A DNA stretch of 64,000 nucleotides from Ophthalmolycus amberensis (lineage: Eukaryota; Chordata; Actinopteri; Perciformes; Zoarcidae), in the NCBI GenBank assembly GCA_024529925.1, contig JAFEUB010000840.1, forward strand, positions 434,001-498,000, given 5' to 3'. Positions 30,075 through 43,639 of this stretch are shown here, piece after piece. A program made the position numbers and the translations under genes. Each line of letters starts with the position of its first letter. The first letter of the stretch is position 1. The notes under the pieces are model-generated. The model was not told where the DNA came from. It worked only from the letters and a program-made list of their open reading frames with translations, and searched no databases.

Positions 30075-33000
30075 CACCTAACCCTGCAGCTTAATGGTGC
30101 AGTGCGAATGATTTGGCACCATCTAGCGGTGAGGTTGCAGATTGCAACCAACTGAAACTTCTCCCTCATGGCAAGCATTTTACGACATATTACCAAAAAT
30201 GCATTTTGAGCTAACGCATATTTGTGCTATATTTACAAGTATATTAGACTGATGAGCCATGCTACTTCTAATGTATGTTCAAATTAGTTCTTCAGATCAT
30301 AAAAAGAAAGACCTGTTCGTGACATTGTTTGATGTCACGTTGATGTCACGTAGGCCACGTGTTAAGGTCTGAGTATCTATCGTCATTAGTTAGCAGGCAA
30401 CATTTTGCAATAAGACCGATGAAAGTGTCCCGTGTGTCATCAAACTAGGATCATGCTGTCTGTTTTCTCATAAAGATGCCTGTAAAAGTTTGCTCAAATT
30501 GATTGAAGGGTGGCACTAATGAAGTTACAGTCTATTCTCTTTTCAATCAGACTGTCACGCAGCTTGTCTCTTTAATTTTTGATTCTCCCCACTGGCCTGT
30601 CAAAGTTATGATCATGTAGCAAAGCCCTCCTAAGCCATAAAAAAAAAAAGCTGATCACTAAAATCCTCACTTTCATGAGTAGATTTGAACATGGCAATGT
30701 TTGATTCAAAGCTGAACACTGTTCTAGATAAACATCGAAGTACAGTAAATGATCACAGTAGCATAGATCAGAAGGTAAGGCCTTTGTCTCTTAACATCAG
30801 GACTGTGGATTTAGTTTTTATACACTTCTCTGTGCTGGACCATCGGCCGTCCTGGGACTGTCTCTCTCTCTCCTGGCTGTCGGTGCCTCGTTCCACATGT
30901 TTTTGATCTGGATCTCCGTCCTCCAGGAGATTCGGCCTCTCCTCTTGTCTCCGTCTCTCTTTTTGGATACTGTTTTATTCACGCATAATAAGGAGATTGA
31001 TTTAAAGTAGATGAGACATTTTTATTCTTTGTAATAGACTATTTATACCAAAATAGGCTATATATCATGATTTATTTGGAGAAACTATGCAATTCTATGT
31101 AAAATCAGATATTCATCATTCCCATTTAGCCCAAATGAGATGATCCTTTGTTATATAACCACAAACAATGCATCAATTCTCCGGGATCATGGTGACCCAT
31201 AGAAAGTACTACTGCATTATGTGAAAATATAACATTGTGTAAAGCCTTCAATGACTCCAGACGGAGCTTTGTGAAGTCGGAAGAGCCTCAAATTTCAGTC
31301 AACTTTGAAGATTCAAAAAAAATCTGGGATTGTGAAGTTAGAAAGGAGGGAGCTTACTAGACCCCTTTAGACCCGCTCCTCATCCCATTCTCCGGCTGAG
31401 CTGGTGGCGATCGAGTTGCATTGTTGGTCATGTAGGCGCCAGGGTTTTTCCAGGAAGAAGGATGCATGGAAAAGATAGAGCATCTCTGGCGAACACATTC
31501 AATTAGTCCATCAGTAAACTGCTTGAATGGAGGAACAAATAAACAAACGACAGAGGTTGTGTCCTTTTTTTTACGTCTGCTTGGACCTTTTAATTTGTCT
31601 TCATATGGCTATGCTTGTTTCTTTCTAGCTGCTTTGAATGAGTCTCTCTGATACTTCAGAATATTTATGTCAGACTCCACATGGATTGGCACACCAGACC
31701 ACAAAGTATACTATCAAACCGCAAAATCATGTATCGTAGAAAATCAACTTATATACAATCTACATGTCTACGTATAGGCTACCGTTACCTATATTTCAGA
31801 TTTACAGAGTGCACATTTTTCAATCTCAGTGGGTAATAAAGCCTGCTTGTGACATTTCCTTTGTTATAGACTGACAGCCAGTAACCGTTCTGACACTCAC
31901 TAACCCTTTGTCGAACATGGACACCCAAATCATGTTTTTGACCTTTCTATCATTCCACACATTCTGACAGCCGGCGCCTCATACTGTCAATATTTAGTTT
32001 AATTTGGAGCGCTTTGTATCTTTCTTTGCAAATGAAGCCCCACAAAGCCTCTCTCGCTGCACTGCATTATCCAGTCCGTATCAATTCAATAAAACTGTCT
32101 GTCTTTTTCTTTTTCTTTTCCCATCTCTGCGTTTTGATACAAAACACTCGTTCTGATTATTTTGACGGTCATTGTGCAGCTGCCCTTCTAGCTTGATTGC
32201 GGAGACTCGACTGTGATCACTCATTTGAAAATGAAAGCCGTGAAATTGTGAAAGCTGTAACTGAAATAATATACACGTTAGTCAGACGGCAGACGACTTT
32301 GGAAAAAATAAAAAATAGACACTCTTCTTGTCTGTCGGGCCTGTGAGATGATTGTTGTGCCTCATCACGGAGAGCATTTGTTTACACGAAATAAATGCTA
32401 GCATACATACTTGGCTCACAGGCAGCATCAAGGCGGAGTTGTGCAATTGTGTCTGAGATGAAAGGGGCAAACTCTTTTTTGCCTCTAGAGATTCAAACTT
32501 GGCCCTCCGTCGGCTGTTCCCCTGTAATTAATTCAGCTCTATGTGTCAGTATTTTGGAAAGCTCTCCGCATCAAACCCCGCAAATGTATTTGTATAACTT
32601 TCAAAACTCCGTTTGTGCGAATCAAGGTTCGTAAACCTCGTCCTAAATTTGTACTTTTCCTGTTGCAGTTTGGCGCTCGCAGTGAATGCAGATTTCTTTG
32701 CCTTTTACTGCAGCATGCATATTCATGGCTTGTGTCCTTCCAAGTTTCACATTCAGGCATTTGGCGCACGGAACAACTCGGTTACATCACACGGCAAAGA
32801 CGAGTCACCGCGGTTTTCATCCTAAAGCTTCTACAACAACATTTCTCTTGCCGCCCATGAAGCTAGTCATTTCCTAGCAGAATCTGGGCTTTGCTTGTGA
32901 TCGCAAATCCACCATTCCAATTAGCAATCTCCAGCACCAGATCTCTTTTTTTTACATTGGGTAGGTGAGATGTATTTTTTTCCTATATTTTGTATTTCTT

Positions 33001-35760
33001 ACTAAATGGTCTTCAGCAAGGAGCTATCACGTCTTTGTTGTTAAAAACTGACCTTCCTGTAGGTCACTTTTTTTTTTGCATGTCATGGCTGCTCACTGGT
33101 CGGGGGTTGGCGAAACCGCGTGCATGTATCAGAGGATATGCGGCCGTCTTCACCCTCTTCCGGGCCAACAGTGTGTGGGGGGGGGGGGCGGGCCAACAGT
33201 GTGTGGGGGGGGGGGGGCGAGCGAGCGAGATGCTGGGAGTTGGCCATACCAAACTGGGAAGCACAAAAACCGGGGGAGGGAAAATTAATTAAGTCTGTTG
33301 GACGGAGTCACAGCTCTGTCTTTGTGCGCCGCGCTATGCGTGCGAGGCGAGTATTCCAACGAGATAGGCCAGAACGAATGGACACAGATTCATGCGCCGC
33401 GCATGCCAAATCCAAAATGTGTGACTGGGCTGTATTCCACCTGTGCCTCCAGTATAACATGCTTTCAATAATGGTCAGTGAAGGTTGAAAGTGATGATAA
33501 TTATGCTGCCAAACTAACAAACAACAAAAAAATGCTATTTGAATGTCAAGGTGATAATAATACAATTTAAAAAGCCCAGAAACCCGAGTATGTGTGACTT
33601 TGAGTATGAAATTTAATGAATTGAATCACTAATTTATTTTGGACTCTCCGTTAAAAGATCAAGCTGTCGCTATGTCAGTGCTCCAGTCTGATGTGAGTGA
33701 GCTGCAGAGGAAATCCAATGCAAATGTGTACGTCTCGTTGCTCGTTGGCAGGCGAGCAGCCTCCTCTAACAGCCCTGCAGTGTTGATTCTGGCACAGCGG
33801 CAGTGCAAACATGTTGCCGCGGACGAGGCTACTTCCACTGTAATGTATTTACTGCCTAATTTGTGTCTCGGTGAGAGACCATATATCCTGTTTAGGGAGT
33901 GACACCTCTCCTCCTCCACTTTATGGAGCGGTGCAGGCATTTGATGGGGACCTGAACATGCTGTGCTGATGGATGAGCTTGTCAAGGCGGCCCCATGATG
34001 CCTCGCTTCTCACAGAACGCACAGGGCTGGAGGAAGTCAATCATAAAGAAAGGCATCACTCCGAACATGGTTAATAACTCATTCATAACGGCTGGAAATA
34101 AGCGTCCTAACGGTGTGTGCTTCACTCGAGAACATTGGTTTACAGGGTACGGTGGGTTTTGGGTGTCGGCTTTTATGCTAAAGTAAAAAACATGACATGC
34201 GGCAAAGACATGCTAATTAATCCCGTGGTGACGACTCCCTTTTTTTACCCGCTGATAAACATGCCTAAGGTTGAGGCTGTACATGTGTCAACAAGCTGCT
34301 TTTTGTAGATCATGCTGTTTGTTGCTCACGCTATTTCTTGCCTTCACTAGTCTGCCTGCTGCCGGTGTACAATGTTGAACACAACCTCTTAATGTCAGAA
34401 ATTCAGCTCGAGAGTTTGATTCCCTGAGGCAGAAGTTCTGAATCGCTGGCAGATGTTTCAAAGTCTTCAATTTGTGGATGTTCTAAAACAAATTCTTGAA
34501 ACTTTCTGCTTCAATACGTCTCTTTGAGTGACTTTCGGCACTATTTTTGTGCCTCTATTTTTGCTCATTCTTTTTTTCATGTGAACAATTCCAATGAACC
34601 GCATTTCTGAGGGAAGCTTGAAGCTATTCTAAGGGGCTGAATAATTGAGAAGTATTATTTCAAATTATAACTACAAACTCTTACTGTGATCACACAGAAC
34701 TTGTGTTGTTACTGGATATGTGTGAATACATGTTACAGTGCAAGTGAGCGCTGACGTCAATGTTACTTGCATAAGCGGTCAACCTGAGGCAAGCTGGCAA
34801 CAAATGTAGCGCATTGGTTGGTAATTCCTCCCAGTCGACTGCAGCAGCTGAAGCAATAATGTATTTTGTTTTCAAAAATGTAGACTCATATAGTGATGCA
34901 CGTTCTCAGGGGACTGCACAAAAAGCTGCCGTCTATTGTTTTCTATAATTGACGGGCAGTAGAGCACTTTGTAAATGAGATTAAAAATAAGCAAATACTA
35001 ATGTCTTTTTAAGTCACTTCCAGTTAAATTCAGGTATAATTTAATATATAATTTCATATCAAATAAATCTAAGCTGAATCTAAATTGTTACAAATCATTA
35101 TTTCCATGTTGGGCCATAGACAATACTATCTGAAATACATATTTTACACAAAAGACAAGTGTATTTCTACACAACCTTGGTGTGATCAGTAAATGTCGGG
35201 GAAGTCACCATGACCACAGTTTCACACGTGTCCAGTAAACACACGCTGTTAACATGAGTAACAGTGTGTTTCTCTCCTTGACTTTATTTCCATTGCTTCC
35301 ACTGCATACTATTGTCTCAAGGCTAAACAACTATGTGTGTGTGCACAAAAGCAGTATATTTAGATACAGCATTAGATTTCTGCAGGTTCTCACATATTAG
35401 TCACTGTAAAATGTTGCATGCAAAAAGCCCGTTGCATATTTACACGATTTGCCATGACTTGCCATGATTTACCGTGTCATGATAAAGGCCCGCAGCTGGA
35501 CCTGCTGTGACACTGGATATGTCCTGCATCACTGCTATTGAGCAGCTTTTCTGTTGTTATTCAAAAGCCATCACACAATAATTTAATTTGTAATGTAATT
35601 TGAGCCACAACAGCCAAATGATCGATGGCACACAATCTACAATCTCAAATGCATTCTTCCCACATTGACTGCGCAGTTAAAGTGGGAACATGTTAACATA
35701 TGCATGTGTCAGAATAACACAAGGAAACTAATATTTGTATATGAAAACTCCGTCGGTACT
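30075..35760. other. gene-free stretch with duplicated G-rich tract
   Basis: No supported gene. A 31-bp-scale tandem pair 'GGGCCAACAGTGTGTG' plus a long G run occupies about 33162-33218. It sits within a segment (about 33080-33290) that has a retroposon-like feel, ending GGGAGGGAAAATTAATTAAG, but it has no clear promoter boxes. A segment at 31330-31470 with 'GTAGGCGCCAGGGTTTTTCC' may be another old repeat. Poly(A) lies near 30641-30650. Confidence 0.35.
33162..33218. repeat. tandem pair with two long G runs
   Basis: GGGCCAACAGTGTGTG followed by a run of 12 or more G occurs twice in a row. The tract ends in GCGAGCGAGCGAG. It can form G-quadruplexes on the plus strand. Confidence 0.85.
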
Positions 35761-35995
35761 TGGGCTGGGCGGTATGGCCTTAAATTGATATCATGGTATA
35801 ATTTAGAAGCATGGACGGTAACGATGTATCACGATATATTCCTTGTTCCTAAAATGTCAATATAAATGGTCTGAAGCGGTAAAGCACCGGTATTGCAACT
35901 TCATAGTATCTATAAATGTACTCTTAACTGTATTAACAGGACATATTTTAGTAGGTCTGTGGTATTTTAAGAACCTTTATTGATCAAAACTGCAA
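35761..35995 (+). repeat. interspersed repeat of the 'GGGCTGGGCGATAT' type (plus orientation)
   Basis: Starts TGGGCTGGGCGGTATGGCCTT and continues with GATATCATGGTAT and ATCACGATATATT, the same style as the inverse of 10496-10510. The right boundary is uncertain. Confidence 0.5.
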
Positions 35996-36893
35996 TAATC
36001 AATTAAAAAAATCCAAACCTTTTCTTCTTGCTCAACAACTCACTGAGCCGTTCTGTTGCTTTTCTCATGCTCCAGAACATGTTTTAATTTGAGATGATAG
36101 TACTTGTATCACCACCCCTTGCAACCACGGTCCTCCAAAAAAAAAGAGGGCTATATAGTCGAAATTCATACATATTTTCTATACCTTTTTAAAAAATATA
36201 TTAAGCCTCCTAATAGACTGTCATTCAGTTTCTGGGCGAAAAGTGGCGCATGCATGTACACAGGCAGCCCCTGGTCACAACTGACAGGTAAACTGTGAAA
36301 TATTACATGGTCCCGTCAAACTGCTTACACCCATCTCCGCTCTCCACTCCCAGTGAACTCGAGTGTGGTTTCCCTCAGTAAACCTCCAAAGGTCTTTAAC
36401 GCAGGCAGCGGTGGGAGTGACGACGCGTGTCATATTTGCTTTTCATATTAGGGAACGTTAATTAGGAATTAACACACCCAGCGATAGACTCAGTCCTGCA
36501 CACAAACTCCAATAAACAACCATTTGATGCAACGACATTTCCATCCAGAGTGGATGTTTTTCTTTGGTTCAAATTGTTATGAATTAGTTAGAAATGGAGT
36601 CAAAATTATCCAAATTACAAACCATGTATTGATTTTTTTTTGACAACATAGCGCATAGAGGTCTTCACGCATCCACAGCGTTCTGCCAGACAACAGTGTT
36701 GTCAGTGGGAAAAAAAACCCATCTTGTTTCCTCTCAGTGGAGCGTTCACAGATGCATCACTCAGTGCCATTTGAAAGGGTAGGATTACTTTCAGGACAAG
36801 CGCGCTTTATGGCAGTAACACACGTTTGGAGAAACATTTTGGATTGTGCGACAAATGCAAGTCTTGCATCCATCAAATCCATAATGGAACTAC

Positions 36894-36917
36894 TCCCCCT
36901 CCCCCTCCCCCTCCCCC
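36894..36917. repeat. (CCCCCT)n microsatellite
   Basis: Four six-base units directly read; polypurine on the minus strand. Confidence 0.85.
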
Positions 36918-37255
36918 ATCTTGCTTGAGTTGTCCCAAAAATACATACACAGTGTTTCTGTGGCTGTGTGACCCTGAAGGTATGTCTGGGAGGTTTTATG
37001 ACACTCACGAAAAGATTTGCAAGTTTTGCTGACTGCATGTCTTATACTGTCAGTGGTGCATAACCAATCTCTCCATTCGAGACTGTTAATATATACTGTC
37101 TCTCTACACACCCTCCTCTAGCACGCTGTAAGGAAAACAAGCTCAGGAAACAAGCAGGAATGACACCAGGAAAAAACATTGTCTCAGGTCGGGGCGTCAT
37201 CACAGAAATACAGGCATAGTTTCTGATTGATTTATGTCTCCTGGCGTGGCTACGA

Positions 37256-37273
37256 GTGTGTGTGTGTGTGTGT
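37256..37273. repeat. (GT)9 microsatellite
   Basis: Direct read of alternating GT. Confidence 0.85.
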
Positions 37274-39366
37274 TTCACCGTGGTGTTATGCTATTGCTCC
37301 ATGGGTAACTAAATAATACAGTATAAAGTTGTCAGACAAACGATAACTCTTTTGGAGACATGCTTTTTGCAGCTATCTCAGCCCTCCTGAAACAGAAAAT
37401 GTCCTAGAGTTAGGCCATGTGCGATAGCATTGTTCAATATTGCGGTGAACAAATATTGAAGTGTGCATATTATCTGTACGTTTCCTATGTCAGCCCGCTT
37501 GTCTTTGAATTCAGAACCTGATTATAATCAAATAGTTTTAATAAAATGAGTCTAAATGATGTTTCTGGAGCAGTAACAGCATTGACAGCAAAGCCACAAT
37601 ACAAACCCAATCATTTTTCACTGCAAACAAAGCGTGATAATAAATATGACAGTCTTAAGCCCCGAGGCCCGTTTATCACCGTGTTTTTGTAACAGTCCTG
37701 AATTAAATTAAAAGGTTTCTTCTTACTTATTGTGTTTCAGGCAGTCTTTTGAGATGTGTTCATCAGCTCGAATATACGTGAATGAATATCAAATGCACTC
37801 TTAAAATCAAAGCATTCATTTTTTTAACAATTCATTTTCCCCTCCGTTGGCTGTGGTTTTATCACTTACTTTATGCTCTCACCACTTCTCCGACTCGGAT
37901 ACATGCTCTGCAGGCTTATCGCATCCACAGTCAAAATTCACAGTCAGTGGCTGGTGTTTTTAAAGTGGTGAGGGCGGTTGTAAGGAGGATTGACTCCTCG
38001 TGTCAAAGGAGTCCCTCATCTCCTTAAGAGGCAAACTGTGGGTGAACTCTACAGGACTGAAGCACTCCAAGAGACGAGTAACACCAATATTTAGCTGTTG
38101 TGTAATCCGCAGACGGATGTGTGCATCAGCTTCAAACTGTTGTGTGTGATAAATTACACCAAGTTCTCTACCTTTCTTTTCATGTGGCCAAAAAAACAGA
38201 TTGATTGAGAACTAGACGAATGCTATTTCTGAATAAAGGCCAGTGATCACATTTACGGATCAAAAGGAGTTGAAGGCTAAAATATGAGTGCTAGACACAC
38301 ACAAACAAACAAAGAGGACATAATATATGAGCTGATTTATTTGAAAAAAAACACAGTGCATTTTTGATTTGGGTGACTCTTCCAAACAGGGCAACCAAAC
38401 AACACTGGAAGGTCCTCAACATGTGAAAGCCCTCCAGCGACAACACTGGCAAAGAAAAAATGTAAAAAATAGTCATCTGTTCCACATCCAACTGAAATGA
38501 AAACATAGCAATTTGCTAATTAAGGAAATTGGACAATTATAAACAAACAAAGCACTGTTTTGTTTTCATACCTTCCAACATTCCAACCATGCTTTCTTTT
38601 CCTGTGGATTCCGGTTTGGACCCTGAGGCAAACTTTCCACAGCGTGGCATTTGTATGCTTGGATGGAGATGTCAGGATGACAAAATGTTGTGCGTCAGTT
38701 CAGAAATCTGATTCACATGATTCATGAAAGCACATCACTCCGTCAAACGACAGAGCACGCAGGCTAGAGTTAAGGCAAGGGTTACCTGCGGGCAGTGAAT
38801 CTAACCCCAAAACACCACTGCCATGATATAAAGATGTTCTTTTGGCCGAACATAAGGATAGTGTATAAGGATTTCTGTTTAGCTCAGATTTACCATAAGG
38901 GTTTGGTTTATGGGTTGAAGCTAGAGTTGGTGATGTTCTACAAAATCACTTATTTTTTTATTATAATGTTTAAATTCTCTTTACATCCTGACAGCATTCA
39001 ATAAACAGAATGTCCTGACAAAAGAAAATAGACAAAATCAGGTATCATCGGGTATGATTGGACAGGCTACCTGCACACTCAACTTCACGAAATGATTAAA
39101 AAAAATACTTTTTAAAGTGTTACCTGTATTGACATTCCTTCGTCGAAAGGAGACGTTTCGATCGAACGCGTTGACACTCAAATATCGATCCGCACATTTC
39201 AGCACTCATCACAAATCCATCAGAGTAGATAAAGACGGACGTATTGGGACTTCTACAGATTCACACCTGCGCACTGTTTCCAGTCTCTAGATCAGCAGAT
39301 TAGTATCCGGCTTATGTTTTAACACAGTCACTGAAGAAATAACAATTAACAGATGTATGACAAAAG

Positions 39367-39828
39367 GTTGTGCCCCTTCCATCTGGTAGGAGGCTGAGGT
39401 CCATCAGGACCAAGACCTCACGACACATGAACAGTTTCTTCCCGTCGGCAGTCGGGCTCATTAACAGAGCCCGGGACCCCCACTGACTCTGTCATCCCCA
39501 GGACAATTTCCCACCGGTCACTCCCCCGCCCATCCCTTCTATCACACTCGACACTTTCACACTACACTTCATCTCACTGGTTTATAGTCCTGTTACCTGT
39601 CCGCTTGTGCACTCGACTTCACTTTATTTTATATTTCACTTTATCTTATATTCCACTTTATTTATATTTTACTTTATCTTATATTTTCTGTAAATTTAAT
39701 TTGTTTCTACTTTGCATTGTTGATTGTTGTTGATTGTTGTTAAATGTTACGCACCTCCCGTCATGTCAAATTCCTTGTATGTTCAACATACAATGGCAAT
39801 AAACGGTTTCTGATTCTGATTCTGATGT
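39367..39828 (+). mobile_element. 5'-truncated non-LTR retrotransposon (LINE), 3' end
   Basis: A short plus-strand frame codes RRLRSIRTKTSRHMNSFFPS then AVGLINRARDPH and a stop at about 39484-39486. This is the C-terminal end of the reverse-transcriptase ORF of CR1/L2/Rex1-type fish LINEs, where an 'SFFPSAVRLLN'-like block is typical. A 3' UTR follows with 'ACTTTATYTTATATTYYACTTTAT' repeats, ending AATAAACGG and the short tail repeat (TGATTC)n, the usual terminus of such LINEs. Only the last 460 bases are present, as in most insertions made by target-primed reverse transcription. It is a dead copy. Confidence 0.8.
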
Positions 39829-39832
39829 ATTG

Positions 39833-39860
<28 letters not shown>
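39833..39860. repeat. (TA)n microsatellite after the LINE tail
   Basis: Alternating TA directly after the LINE tail repeat; the tail may have seeded it. Confidence 0.85.
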
Positions 39861-39863
<3 letters not shown>

Positions 39864-41410
39864 GTGATTAGGGAAACAGAAAATCCGTATGTCATAGATG
39901 AAGAAATTTACAAGCCAGTCACACCTCACAGTCGACACTTTGACAATACTGATCTGCACTCCAGTGTCTTTCCATGTCATTAGCAGCAGACTTTTCCCAT
40001 CCTCGTCGTTCAGCGTTCCCTCGGTTATTTCCTCAATCAAGGCGTAATGTCGGGCCGCTCAGCTTCACTTTGTGCACCGCATTTGTGAAAAGTAAAAAAT
40101 CATTTCGGTCCATTCCTTAGACCGCTGAGCGCAGAATAACAGGATCAGGAAACGACCAAGCCCAGCTCGTCAGTGATTCAATGTCTCCATTAAAGGATCA
40201 TGATCTGTTTTATGATTCATGATGGCCATGCAGGAGAGTCATGTAATTGGAGTGTATGAAAAGCGATGGCACTTTCAACAGGATTTCAGCTCTGTTATCA
40301 GAGTAGTTACCGTTTCAGTGTCAGTTATTTTCCCCCTTATACTTGCACATCGTATACACATCAAAGTCGTAGGCCGGCAGTGCACTGCAGTAATGAATGC
40401 CCCACATTTCAGCTGCTTAAATTTGATGATGTTCTATTGAAGTCTTTTTTCCACAAGTTTTTCCCCTCATTTTCTAATTCCATCTGGTTTCTAATAGTTT
40501 AAGGTAATTATGGTATTGTAATTCCACCGTTAAGGTTGCACGGCAATCACTGGAATTACTGCTAATTAGCTTAATTGCTTGCTTAAGTGCCTCTTTTTTT
40601 GAGTGAAACAAAAAAATCGATAAGATGTGATCATTTCAAATGTAAGTATGTACTGGAACATGGTGACACTTATTTGCGTAGAAATGCGTAAGAGCAAAAG
40701 GAGATCGCCCAAATGTGAGGGGCGATAATGATGCCAGCACGTCTGACGGCAAAAAGTGATTAGTAGTGAAATACTCTGTGCCAAAATCACCTTCCCTCTC
40801 TTCACTTAGAAATGCTCATGACCACTTTCTAGTCACTACCCCTTCTTACATTTGTAAGTTTTTCATTTAAGATACACTGTCATTCAACTCTTCTTTAGTT
40901 TGTGTTTGACGTTTTAGGGTCTCTAAAACATATTTTTTTTATTTGTTATTAAAAAATCCGAACAGTAGTTAGCATGTAATTTACTATTAAATGATAGGCT
41001 GGTAAGATAATATATTTTTCCTACTGTCAACAAATCTAATGAAAATATCAAAAGCTACCCTAAGCATGTTCATCTATGCTTTAGAATTCCATTTAGTCTA
41101 AAAACTATTAAAAACATACCAATAACCCACGCAGTTGTACCAGGTGACATTTTCCACTTGTGCAACGATAGTGTATTAATCCACCGCAACAAATAGTACC
41201 TAACCGATGCCCTATTTACTTCTGTTTGAGTGATGTTTGCTAAAATCTAGAGCAGCCAGCTGGTTTAGTAAATGATTTAGTCTTATTTGTTAAATCTAAC
41301 GATGTATCCAGTTTAGGATTGACATGTGAAACCAATGGGCTGAGGACTGGGAGCAACAGACAGGGCATGGATGTTGGGAAGTAGATGAACAAACATATTG
41401 TTGTTTTTGG
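39861..41410. other. gene-free stretch; AT-rich block with homeodomain-type cores at 40500-40590
   Basis: No supported gene. Positions 40500-40590 hold several TAATTA/TTAATT-like cores in a short span, compatible with a regulatory element but unproven. Confidence 0.35.
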
Positions 41411-41414
41411 TCCT
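41411..41414. repeat. 4-bp target-site duplication of solo LTR, left copy (TCCT)
   Basis: TCCT immediately precedes the TG of the LTR and recurs at 42048-42051. Confidence 0.75.
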
Positions 41415-42047
41415 TGTAAGAAATTTGAGCAAAGAACTGTGTTTAGTAGATATAATAAAAGTGTTTAATAATTCATAATTAGTCATAATCATAAGTGTAT
41501 TGGGAATGCATCATTAAGATAAACATAAAGTGGTTTAGGATTAGTAGCTCGAAGTAGAATTTGAGACATGAAGCTTTTGCCAAAGTTGCAGAAGTTTAAC
41601 GTTTATACTGAAGGATTATCATAGAAGGGATTAAACCGTAACTGTCGGTCATTGAATGTGTTAGTAAACTCAGGGACAGAAAGGCAGACAGGCGAATACA
41701 CTCCTGGAAGTTAGCCAATAGGAATTGAGATAGACGGAAGGGGAGGAGTCGCGAACGAATATGTGGGCGGGGATAGAAGTGTTTTTCTCGGTCTCTTTAG
41801 CGTGCGGTCCCCAGCGACGGCTGTGTCTCATGGGACCAGAGACGAGTTTTTTCCAAAGTGGGGTAATATTTCATAGGAGTATGTACTCCAATGTTTAAAC
41901 TGTAATCGTACTTGCATCAGTGGGATTAAATCCTTTTATCTGTAAACCAGTTTTGGTAGAGTTATTATCACCGCGCGTCCACTGTAACAAGTAGCTGGAC
42001 GCACGTGTGGTGGCCTCCTCCCGTTGGTGTGAGTTTCATCCTCAACA
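41415..42047 (+). mobile_element. solo LTR of a gammaretrovirus-like ERV, 633 bp
   Basis: It starts TGTAAGAAATTTG and ends CATCCTCAACA, with TG...CA termini flanked by a TCCT duplication. U3-like content includes AGCCAATAGG (CCAAT at 41715-41719), the same CCAATAGG context as the provirus at 12305. A GGATTAAATCC near 41930 could hold an ATTAAA polyadenylation signal. The length is within one base of the 634-bp proviral LTR, and both end CTCAACA, but the bodies differ, so it is a related rather than identical family. Solo LTRs arise by recombination between the two LTRs of a provirus. Confidence 0.8.
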
Positions 42048-42051
42048 TCCT
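42048..42051. repeat. 4-bp target-site duplication of solo LTR, right copy (TCCT)
   Basis: Matches 41411-41414. Confidence 0.75.
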
Positions 42052-43634
42052 TAAATGGAATTGTTAACATTAAAAATATAGACAAATGCCAGCCTTATTA
42101 TTTAATGTCTCCCTCCACCCAGAAATGTGTTTTGCTTTTTGTTAAAATTGTACAGAATGGTGTGTGTGTGTGTTGATTTTGACACTTTAAGGCTTTTCTC
42201 AAATTCAACTGTTGAAGCAGAAATGTTTCTGTGCTTCCCTTAAATCTCAGTTAACACGTTCACCTGCAAGGTGATTCTGCGACATCACAACTATTTTGGA
42301 AGACAATCAACCTGATATGCAACCTGCAGAAGTGTTACTGGGAAACTTGAACTCTTCTGCAAATACAGCACAAATAAACTTTAGATGACGTAAGTGACAT
42401 TTTGCATCCAGCAAATCTTCTGACATTGATTACGATATTTGCATATTCATCGATTCTGGATTTTACAATGATGGGAAAGTAGATGATTTCATATTTTAAC
42501 AATGAGACATTGATATTGCTGTAACGTGGATAGTTATGTGTGAAAATCATTGCACAGAGGAAGATGTTCACTGCAAAAAAAAACACAAGACATTATAATT
42601 ATAATGGCATTCAAGTCCACTGCCAAAATACTGGTATCAAGAGGAGAGAGATGTGAGATACTTGCACTTCACCTCACCACATATGTAGCCTCAAGATAAT
42701 TAAGCTGCCAAAAGGGTCATGATGCGGTGCCATTATCATATTATTTTGGCTACCAAGTCCAAGGGAAGAAATCTCAGTAATTAAACAGAGGGTTGGAGTC
42801 AAGTCTTTAAAATGTGACAAGAAACAAAGGCTCGAGTGCAAAAAGAAAAAACTGCAACATAATGACAACTTTTGAGACGTGCACTAATTCCTTGATCCCA
42901 GTGTTCTTGTTCACTTGAGAATGAATTGAAGGACACAAAAAGAGAAACGATACAGTATACATATAAGTCATCTGACAGACCTAAAGGACACTCTGAAGCT
43001 GCACATCTAACGGCGTACAGCGGTCTTTAGTTATCTCATCTAGTCTGTTTAACTTTACTTTACAATTCATCTGTGAATTTCAGTATCTGAGCTTGACTTC
43101 CTCAAGAACCAGTCAGCAGTATAGTTGTTGGTTATAATAGCATGCTGTTGCTCCAGCAATAAACAGATTATGGCCTGATTTTTTATTTATTTTTGTCCTT
43201 GTCATTTCTATTCAGGGGCAGCCTGCGATCCTGGCAGCAGATCTATAATAGGTCTAAGAGTCATTTGGTAAGATCAAGGGTGAGATCAGCCAGTGATCAT
43301 TGGTTTGCTTTAACGCTTCACCAAAGCAGTCTGATTGCCACTTAAATGCTGAATCCTCTTTATTCTGGTACCGATGCAAAAAAAATATATATATATCTAC
43401 TGACTTTTTCATCTCATATAAAGCGACCATATTTATCAACGCATGATGAGCTGCTGATGTACATGAATTCATTCCTTATTTGCTGGGTGAATTGGTACAT
43501 GGTTACCCACTGTTGATAGCATTGCAGGAGTCTATACTATGACACAGCTGCATCTTTGTGAAGAGTAGACATAAGTATCACATTCCGGTTTTTTTTGGAC
43601 AATATGAGACAACAGTGGTGGTGTCTGTAAAAGC
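42052..43634. other. gene-free stretch, nothing recognised
   Basis: Only a short (GT)n near 42162-42172 and an (AT)n near 43384-43396. No gene or element end seen. Confidence 0.4.
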
Positions 43635-43639
43635 AAACT

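Larger units (their letters stand above)
35996..39366. other. gene-free stretch with simple repeats
   Basis: No supported gene. A (CCCCCT)4 tract lies at 36894-36917 and (GT)9 at 37256-37273. A weak relative of the GGGCTGGGCG repeat may start near 37410 (TTAGGCCATGTGCGATAGCA). Nothing else is recognised. Confidence 0.4.
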
